From Acidobacteriota bacterium (GTDB lineage Bacteria; Acidobacteriota; HRBIN11), in NCBI GenBank assembly GCA_030550225.1, contig JAUQPV010000006.1, positions 1-28,299 on the forward strand: 28,299 nucleotides of DNA. The letters are read 5' to 3'. The translations under genes were made by a program, and so were the position numbers. The stretch's first letter is position 1; each line of letters starts with the position of its first letter. This document shows, piece after piece, positions 23,968 through 28,299 of the stretch. The notes beneath the pieces were generated by a model. The model made no database searches and was not told the DNA's origin. It worked only from the letters and a program-made list of their open reading frames with translations.

Positions 23968-24153
23968 CTACCAACTGGCTTTTCGGACACCCGGGATGAG
24001 GCCCATCAGGGCATGTTCCCGAAAGCAGAGACGACACATCCCAAACTTCCGGAGAAAGGCCCGGGGTCGCCCACACAGCCAACAGCGGTTTCGCTGACGA
24101 ACCCGAAACTTGGGCTTTTTCCGCGCTTTGGCAATCAGGCATTTTCGTGTCAT
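23968..24153 (-). CDS. rpsN: 30S ribosomal protein S14, zinc-binding short (type Z) form
   Basis: The product is 61 residues with zinc ligands Cys24, Cys27, Cys40 and Cys43 (CWLCG...CRLC) and the C-terminal LMGLIPGVRKASW. The short C+ form replaces the ~100-residue zinc-free version. It starts three bases after rplE stops and ends 14 bp before rpsH. Confidence 0.97.
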   Translation of the reverse strand: MTRKCLIAKARKKPKFRVRQRNRCWLCGRPRAFLRKFGMCRLCFREHALMGLIPGVRKASW

Positions 24154-24156
24154 GTC

Positions 24157-24891
24157 TTACGACTCCCGAAAGGGAAAGCCCAGGGCTCGCAGGAGCTCGT
24201 AAGCTTCTGCGTCGGTCCGGGCCGTCGTCACGATCGTGACGTTCATCCCTCGAACCTTTGAGACCTTGGCGTAATCGACCTCCGGGAAGATGAGTTGTTC
24301 CCGGATGCCCAACGTATAGTTGCCCCGCCCATCAAACCCGTGGGGGGAGATCCCCCGGAAGTCCCGGACTCGGGGCAAGGCCACGTGGATGAGACGGTCC
24401 AGGAACTCCCACATCCGCCACTTCCGCAGGGTGACCGAACAACCGACGACCATACCCCGTCGGATTTTGAAGCCGGCGATGGACCGGCGGGCCCGCCGTA
24501 GGACGGGGCGTTGGCCCGCAATGGCACTCAAGGTATAGATGGCCTCTTGTTGGAGCTTATCGTCTCGCGCCGCATCGCCGATGCCCATATTGATGGCCAC
24601 ACACTCGATCCGGGGGACCTGCATGACGTTCTTGTAGCCGAACTTCTGCATTAGGTAAGGTACGACTTCCTGTTGGTAGCGCTTCAAAAGCCGCGGAAAG
24701 TAGGGCTCCTCCTTGGGCTCCTCGGGGACGACCTCGGGCTGAACTTCCGGCTCGGCGACCGGGGCCTCCGCCTCAGAGGGCACCGCCGGGCGGGCCGACT
24801 TCCGACGGGAGGCCGGAGCGGCCGGAGTGGTCCGCTTCGTAGCCGTCTTTTTCTTTTCCGACGGGTCCGTTTCCTTTTTACGAGTGGCCAT
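24157..24891 (-). CDS. rplE: 50S ribosomal protein L5 with an unusual N-terminal extension
   Basis: The product is 244 residues from MATRKKETDPSEKKK at 24891 (GAGGGATGG upstream), against about 180 for typical L5. The L5 core begins near residue 63 (YFPRLLKRYQQEVVPYLMQKFGYKNVMQVPRI) and is complete to the end (VSKVRGMNVTIVTTARTDAEAYELLRALGFPF). The extra ~60 residues are low-complexity: first Lys/Arg/Thr-rich, then Ala/Pro/Glu-rich (EAPVAEPEVQPEVVPEEPKEEP). No stop or ribosome site separates it from the core, so I read it as part of the protein. L5 binds 5S rRNA in the central protuberance. Confidence 0.94.
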   Translation of the reverse strand: MATRKKETDPSEKKKTATKRTTPAAPASRRKSARPAVPSEAEAPVAEPEVQPEVVPEEPKEEPYFPRLLKRYQQEVVPYLMQKFGYKNVMQVPRIECVAINMGIGDAARDDKLQQEAIYTLSAIAGQRPVLRRARRSIAGFKIRRGMVVGCSVTLRKWRMWEFLDRLIHVALPRVRDFRGISPHGFDGRGNYTLGIREQLIFPEVDYAKVSKVRGMNVTIVTTARTDAEAYELLRALGFPFRES

Positions 24892-24951
24892 GATTCCATC
24901 CCTCGGCGGCTGGGCCATGAAGTAATAAGGCCGGTGGAGCAACTGGGAAAC

Positions 24952-25290
24952 CTACTTGGTCCATTCCCGGTCCAGGATGCCCGCGCACCGCTTGCAAACC
25001 CGGACCTTCGTGCCGTCCTCGAGACGACGGTGGCCAACCCGGGTCGGGCGGCCGCATTCCGGGCAGACGACCATCAAATTTGAGATGTGAATCGGCGCCT
25101 CCATGGGGACGATGCCGCCCCGGGTCCCGCGCGCCCGGTCCGGGCGAAGGTGCTTTTTCACGATCCGGACGCCCTCCACGATAGCTCGCTGCTCTTTTGG
25201 GAAGACGCGCAGGACCCGACCAGTCCGACCGCGGTCCCCGCCGCTGATCACCATGACTCGGTCGCCCTTCTTTACGTGAAGTGACGGCAT
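24952..25290 (-). CDS. rplX: 50S ribosomal protein L24, zinc-ribbon form
   Basis: The product is 112 residues from MPSLHVKKGDRVMVISG at 25290, with GAGGGG upstream. The frame extends to 25362 through repeat sequence and is rejected there. The KOW motif is GDRVMVISGGDRGRTGRVLRV. A C-terminal four-Cys ribbon is present (Cys76, Cys79, Cys99, Cys102; CPECGRP ... CKRCAG). L24 starts 50S assembly. The upstream gap to rplN is a 147-bp long hairpin. Confidence 0.96.
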   Translation of the reverse strand: MPSLHVKKGDRVMVISGGDRGRTGRVLRVFPKEQRAIVEGVRIVKKHLRPDRARGTRGGIVPMEAPIHISNLMVVCPECGRPTRVGHRRLEDGTKVRVCKRCAGILDREWTK

Positions 25291-25322
25291 GACGACACCC
25301 CTCGCGCGAATGACACGATGAC

Positions 25323-25432
25323 GGGACGGCGTGACAGGGTCGCCTATAGGCTCATGGCGCATAGCTCATCGTTTCGGCCACGCGCTATGACCTATGCGCC
25401 ATGACCCATGGATCTCGCCATCACGCCGTCCC
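25323..25432. repeat. Long nested hairpin in the rplN-rplX gap
   Basis: Outer stem GGGACGGCGTGA (25323-25334) with TCACGCCGTCCC (25421-25432), 12 bp perfect. Inner stem TCATGGCGCATAG (25352-25364) with CTATGCGCCATGA (25391-25403), 13 bp perfect. The inner part is made of 7-bp CATAGCT/CTATGAC/GCCATGA units. There is no T-run on the operon strand after the stem. Confidence 0.8.
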
Positions 25433-25437
25433 CCTTT

Positions 25438-25806
25438 TCATAAGACCTCCGGCGCCAGCGAGATGATCCGCAGGAATTCCTTGTCCCGGAGTTCCCGGGC
25501 GACGGGCCCGAAGACCCGAGTCCCGATAGGGTTGCCTTGTTTGTCGATCAGGACGGCCGCGTTATCGTCGAATCGGATGTAAGTCCCATCCGGCCGTCGA
25601 ATTTCCTTTCGGGTTCGGACGATGACGGCATGAACCACGTCGCCTTTCTCGACCCGACCGCCAGGTTCAGCCTCCTTGACGGAGGCGGCGATCACATCCC
25701 CGATAGAGGCATAGATGGTATTCCCCTTCCCGACGGGGTGGATACACATAATCTTTTTGGCACCCGAGTTGTCCGCCACATTCAGGATCGTACCCATCTG
25801 GATCAT
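25438..25806 (-). CDS. rplN: 50S ribosomal protein L14
   Basis: The product is 122 residues, the exact family length. MIQMGTILNVADNSGAKKI, GDVIAASVKEAEPGGRVEKGDVVHAVIVRT and IRFDDNAAVLID are L14 signatures. It overlaps the rpsQ stop by 4 bp (ATGA). L14 sits at the 50S-30S interface and binds L19 and ribosome silencing factor. Confidence 0.97.
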   Translation of the reverse strand: MIQMGTILNVADNSGAKKIMCIHPVGKGNTIYASIGDVIAASVKEAEPGGRVEKGDVVHAVIVRTRKEIRRPDGTYIRFDDNAAVLIDKQGNPIGTRVFGPVARELRDKEFLRIISLAPEVL

Positions 25807-26138
25807 GGGAGCTTCTCCGGAGTTTCGAGTTCCGCTTCCGGTTTCCGAATGAGTTCCTCGACCTCATAACCGGCGGCCCGTCGCAGGATGCGGACGACGC
25901 GCCAGCGTTTATGCCGGCTCAGAGGCCGCGTCTCCATGATCTCGACCCAGTCCCCGACCTGGCATGTCTGGTTTTCGTCGTGGGCCATGTACTTTTTGCT
26001 CCGGACGATCACTTTCTTGTACAAGGGATGCGGGAAGCGGCGGTCGACCCGGACGACGACGGTCTTCTGCATCTTGTTGCTGACGACGATCCCCTGCAGG
26101 ACTTTCCGATGACCTCGACGGGTCTGGGTTTCCGTCAT
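25803..26138 (-). CDS. rpsQ: 30S ribosomal protein S17
   Basis: The product is 111 residues. The OB-fold core (LQGIVVSNKMQKTVVVRVDRRFPHPLYKKVIVRSKKYMAHDE) and VGDWVEIMETRPLSRHKRWRVVRIL are S17. It is longer than the ~85-residue minimum because of a C-terminal extension (AAGYEVEELIRKPEAELETPEKLP). 4-bp overlaps couple it to rpmC and rplN. Confidence 0.96.
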   Translation of the reverse strand: MTETQTRRGHRKVLQGIVVSNKMQKTVVVRVDRRFPHPLYKKVIVRSKKYMAHDENQTCQVGDWVEIMETRPLSRHKRWRVVRILRRAAGYEVEELIRKPEAELETPEKLP

Positions 26139-26332
26139 GACACACCTCGCCGTTTCTCGTTAAGGACGGTCAGCACCCGGGCCAAGTCCCGCCGGGTGCG
26201 CCGGATCTCCATCCGGTCGTCCAGTTGGCCGAGCTTATGCTTCAGCCGCAGACGAAAGAGCCGATCCCGCAGGTCCTGGGCCATCTTCTGGAGTTCGTCC
26301 ACGGTATGTTGCCGCAATTCTTGGGCCTTCAT
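26135..26332 (-). CDS. rpmC: 50S ribosomal protein L29
   Basis: The product is 65 residues, two long helices: MKAQELRQHTVDELQKMAQDLRDRLFRLRLKHKLGQLDDRMEIRRTRRDLARVLTVLNEK. L29 lies near the peptide exit and contacts L23. It overlaps rplP and rpsQ by 4 bp each. Confidence 0.96.
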   Translation of the reverse strand: MKAQELRQHTVDELQKMAQDLRDRLFRLRLKHKLGQLDDRMEIRRTRRDLARVLTVLNEKRRGVS

Positions 26333-26757
26333 AGTTCTCGGACTCCGATGACGCCCCGTCGGACGAAGCCGACCCGGACGGGGAGCTTCCCCCCGGCCAG
26401 TCGGAAGGCTTCCATGGCGACGTCCTCGGGCACGCCAGTCATTTCAAATATAATCCGTCCGGGACGGACGACGGCCACGTAGCCGACTCGCGGCCCCTTC
26501 CCCTTCCCCATGCGGGTCTCCAAGGGCTTCTTGGTGATGGCCTTGTCGGGGAAAATGCGGATCCAGAGCTTGGCCCCCTTGCGGACGTAGCGCATGATAG
26601 CCACACGGGCGGCCTCGATCTGGCGGGCCGATACCCAGGCGGGCGTCAGGGCCTTTAGACCGTATTCCCCAAAAGCCAGGCGGTTTCCCCGGTAAGCCTT
26701 CCCGGTCATCCGCCCCCGTTGATGTTTCAGGAACTTGACCTTTTTCGGTTGGAGCAT
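26329..26757 (-). CDS. rplP: 50S ribosomal protein L16
   Basis: The product is 142 residues, full length. MLQPKKVKFLKHQRGRMTGKAYRGN, ALTPAWVSARQIEAARVAI, WIRIFPDKAITKKPLETRMGKGKG and RPGRIIFEMTGV are diagnostic. L16 shapes the A site of the 50S. It opens the tightly coupled rplP-rpmC-rpsQ-rplN block. It is separated from rpsC by an unusual 283-bp spacer. Confidence 0.97.
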   Translation of the reverse strand: MLQPKKVKFLKHQRGRMTGKAYRGNRLAFGEYGLKALTPAWVSARQIEAARVAIMRYVRKGAKLWIRIFPDKAITKKPLETRMGKGKGPRVGYVAVVRPGRIIFEMTGVPEDVAMEAFRLAGGKLPVRVGFVRRGVIGVREL

Positions 26758-26837
26758 GGCTCATACCCCCATGGGTGCCGGGTGCTGGGCGTTGGCTACT
26801 CGGTATCAAGGCCCGGCCCGCCACCGAGCCCCCAAGA

Positions 26838-26885
26838 CCGAGGGGCTTTGGCCAACACCCGGGAAACACGGTGTTTCAAGCTTCT
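26838..26885 (+). repeat. Dispersed repeat, copy 4 (degenerate, partial)
   Basis: GGCTTTGGCCAACACCCGGG then AAACACGGTGTTTCAAGC aligns to the core of copy 1 (CTTTTCCGACC...CGGGGAGGACGGTTTTTCAAGC). It is inverted relative to copy 2, so the two could pair in RNA (TTTCAA with TTGAAA, ACGGT with ACCGT). Confidence 0.4.
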
Positions 26886-26950
26886 GTCCGGCGCAAGTCG
26901 GCCGTTCGGCCGATACAGCCCTGGATGAGAAAGGGGTACCCCGGGGCCTT

Positions 26951-27034
26951 CTGCCGAACTGCCCTTTATTGAAAAACCGTCCTCCCCGAAGGGTCGAGAA
27001 AGCCGAATCCATACGGGTTTTCACGAACCGAAGG
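26951..27034 (-). repeat. Dispersed repeat, copy 2
   Basis: Read on the minus strand it starts GCCCTTCGGTTCGTGAAAAC. It shares a 28-base identical core and AAGGGCAGTTCGGC with copy 1 at 13639-13725, about 13 kb away. It begins just after the rpsC stop. Confidence 0.7.
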
Positions 27035-27040
27035 GCTCTG

Positions 27041-27703
27041 TTAAGCCTCCTTGGAAGACCCCTCCTGGGGCAGATAGGTCGTCTTGTCACCCCGGTAAAT
27101 CCAGACCTTCACGCCGATGGTCCCGTACTTGGTCCGGGCGATGGCGAAGCCGTAGTCGATGTCAGCCCGAAGCGTGTTCAGCGGCAAGCGGCCCACCAAA
27201 TACCATTCGGCCCGGGCGATCTCGGCCCCACCCAGACGGCCCTTGCAGCGGACCTTAATACCCTTGGCACCGAATCGGATGGCCGCGTCCACGGCCCGGC
27301 GCATGGCCCGTCGGAAGTTGACCCGCCGTTCCAACTGGAGAGCGATGTTTTCGGCGGTAATCTGGGCATCCAGCTCGGGGCGCTCGACCTCAACGACGCT
27401 GACACGCACCTCGCGGATGCCGTACCGCTCGCTCAGGCTCCGGTTCAGTTGCTCGACTTCACGGCCCCGATGACCGATGATGAGGCCCGGCCGGGCCGCA
27501 TGGATGATCACCCGCATCCGTTCCGGGTAACGTTCGATTTCGATCCGGGAGATGTTCGCATGATAGTATCGCTGTTTGATCTCCCGCCGGATGGCCAAGT
27601 CCTGATGGAGCCACTGAGCGTAAAACCGCTTGCTGTACCACCGGGAGAGCCACGTCCGGTTATAGCCAATTCGAAACCCATATGGATGAACTTTTTGACC
27701 CAA
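27041..27703 (-). CDS. rpsC: 30S ribosomal protein S3
   Basis: The product is 220 residues. The start codon is TTG (27703-27701): CGGAGGTGACC directly precedes it and the product then begins GQKVHPYGFRIGYNRTW as S3 must. The KH domain has RPGLIIGHRGREVEQLNRSL with GHRG as its GxxG loop. The C-terminal domain (RVNFRRAMRRAVDAAIRFGAKGIKVRCKGRLGGAEIAR) and GVKVWIYRGD are intact. S3 forms part of the mRNA entry tunnel. Confidence 0.97.
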   Translation of the reverse strand: MGQKVHPYGFRIGYNRTWLSRWYSKRFYAQWLHQDLAIRREIKQRYYHANISRIEIERYPERMRVIIHAARPGLIIGHRGREVEQLNRSLSERYGIREVRVSVVEVERPELDAQITAENIALQLERRVNFRRAMRRAVDAAIRFGAKGIKVRCKGRLGGAEIARAEWYLVGRLPLNTLRADIDYGFAIARTKYGTIGVKVWIYRGDKTTYLPQEGSSKEA

Positions 27704-27712
27704 AGGTCACCT

Positions 27713-27770
27713 CCGATATGTAAGGGCAAAGCGCATAGAGTCCAGAGCCACACCCTTTGCCCTATGCTCT
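27713..27770. repeat. Heptad hairpin in the rplV-rpsC gap
   Basis: GGGCAAAG (27724-27731) pairs with CTTTGCCC (27755-27762). Flanking GCGCATAG and CTATGCTC words extend the array, which reaches the rplV stop codon. Same words as at 9001, 13728 and 18896. Confidence 0.65.
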
Positions 27771-28172
27771 TGGCCTTTTCTGTCGGCGGACCTCCGTCGT
27801 GGGAAGGGCCGCCAGTCGGATCGTGATATGACTGTGATGGACCCGACGCGGGAACACCTTCCGGGTCCCCGCCCGGAAGCGGCGCCACATCCGGGTCGGC
27901 CCCATGTCGACATAACAACGCCACACAAAGAGTTCTTCCGCCGTATAACTGCCCTGTTCTCGATTTTCAGCATTGGCTACGGCCGACTGCAGGACCTTGT
28001 AAATGATCCGGGCCGCCTTTTTGGGCGTAAACTGCAAGATCCGGAATGCTTCCGGCACACTCTTCCCCCGGATGAGGTCGATGACGAGACGGGCCTTCCG
28101 AGGGGAGATACGCACATACCGGGCGACGGCCCGACTCACTTCGACAGGTTGAGCCGCTTCGACCTGCACCAT
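27762..28172 (-). CDS. rplV: 50S ribosomal protein L22
   Basis: The product is 136 residues. VARYVRISPRKARLVIDLIRGKSVPEAFRILQFTPKKAARIIYKVLQSAVANAE is the classic L22 body. The beta-hairpin that lines the exit tunnel reads VDMGPTRMWRRFRAGTRKVFPRRVHHSHITI, more divergent than the rest. GGAGGG precedes the ATG. The tail (TTEVRRQKRPRA) adjoins the heptad array. It lies 20 bp after rpsS. Confidence 0.96.
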   Translation of the reverse strand: MVQVEAAQPVEVSRAVARYVRISPRKARLVIDLIRGKSVPEAFRILQFTPKKAARIIYKVLQSAVANAENREQGSYTAEELFVWRCYVDMGPTRMWRRFRAGTRKVFPRRVHHSHITIRLAALPTTEVRRQKRPRA

Positions 28173-28192
28173 CCGATCCCTCCGACCCCGAC

Positions 28193-28299
28193 TTACTCCC
28201 GCCGAGCCTTTTTTTCCGACTTATCGGGGTGCCCCCGAAACGTCCGGGTCGGGGCAAACTCCCCCAGTTTGTGGCCGACCATGTTCTCGGTGATGTACA
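28193..28299 (-). CDS. rpsS: 30S ribosomal protein S19, C-terminal part (5' end beyond window)
   Basis: The last 34 residues are present and end with TAA at 28195-28193: YITENMVGHKLGEFAPTRTF followed by RGHPDKSEKKARRE. MVGHKLGEFAPTRTFRGH is the invariant S19 C-terminal motif. The gene continues past the right edge, as expected for the S10 operon order rpsS-rplV-rpsC. Confidence 0.96.
   Translation of the reverse strand, partial: YITENMVGHKLGEFAPTRTFRGHPDKSEKKARRE

Larger units (their letters stand above)
26758..27040. other. 283-bp repeat-bearing spacer between rpsC and rplP
   Basis: In most bacteria rpsC and rplP are adjacent or overlapping. Here the gap holds heptads GGGTGCC GGGTGCT GGGCGTT GGCTACT (26773-26807) and a degenerate dispersed-repeat copy at 26838-26885. 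A perfect TCGGCC-GTTC-GGCCGA hairpin lies near 26899-26914, and the strong dispersed-repeat copy is at 26951-27034 in inverse orientation. No coding gene is supported; the open frames across it are shared repeat translations. Confidence 0.7.

Noticed and set aside
23954..24142. N-terminal extension of S8
   Set aside because: It overlaps rpsN in another frame and has no resemblance to S8.
26735..27826. 363-codon plus-strand frame across the rpsC region
   Set aside because: Antisense to rpsC and the repeat spacer; no ribosome site or family resemblance.

Overview
The window is a high-GC stretch of bacterial chromosome, probably from a Gram-negative-type (diderm) and poorly characterised lineage. 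The evidence for a diderm is an SH3/beta-barrel outer-membrane protein and several signal peptides. The proteins are clearly bacterial, but none fixes the phylum, so I leave the organism unnamed.

Left part (1-8977). A secreted S9 prolyl-oligopeptidase-family peptidase runs off the left edge on the minus strand. Divergent to it, a good sigma70-type promoter drives a membrane-anchored coiled-coil protein built on 66-bp repeats. Next on the plus strand is a pyrimidine cluster, pyrR-pyrB-pyrC, covering the regulator, the aspartate carbamoyltransferase step and the dihydroorotase step. A frameshifted C-terminal scrap of a TnpB-type (IS200/IS605) protein follows. Two exported proteins come after it: an M4 thermolysin-like protease and an SH3-plus-beta-barrel protein.

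Middle part (9084-13610, minus strand). This holds sucD and sucC (succinyl-CoA ligase), a ZIP-family metal transporter with a palindrome upstream, and hisD without other his genes. They lie downstream of, and co-directional with, the ribosomal cluster.

Right part (14007-28299, minus strand). This is the conserved S10-spc-alpha ribosomal superoperon, in transcription order rpsS(partial)-rplV-rpsC-rplP-rpmC-rpsQ-rplN-rplX-rplE-rpsN-rpsH-rplF-rplR-rpsE-rpmD-rplO-secY-adk-map-infA-rpmJ-rpsM-rpsK-rpsD-rpoA-rplQ. Some junctions are tightly coupled by ATGA overlaps (rplP/rpmC/rpsQ/rplN and rpmD/rplO/secY). Others are opened by gaps of 58-283 bp. A promoter with a perfect TATAAT lies between infA and rpmJ.

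The most unusual feature is in the gaps. Most intergenic spaces longer than about 55 bp, including those inside the ribosomal operon, hold degenerate tandem repeats of 7 bp (sometimes 8 bp). They are built from a small vocabulary (CTCTTTGC-, TAGGTGT-, CATAGAC-, GGCGAAT-, TTCGGCA-like words) and are often arranged as long inverted repeats. The same words run into the start of two secreted-protein genes, where they encode the hydrophobic core of the signal peptide. A separate dispersed repeat of about 85 bp occurs as two strong and two degenerate copies in the rplQ-hisD and rpsC-rplP gaps.
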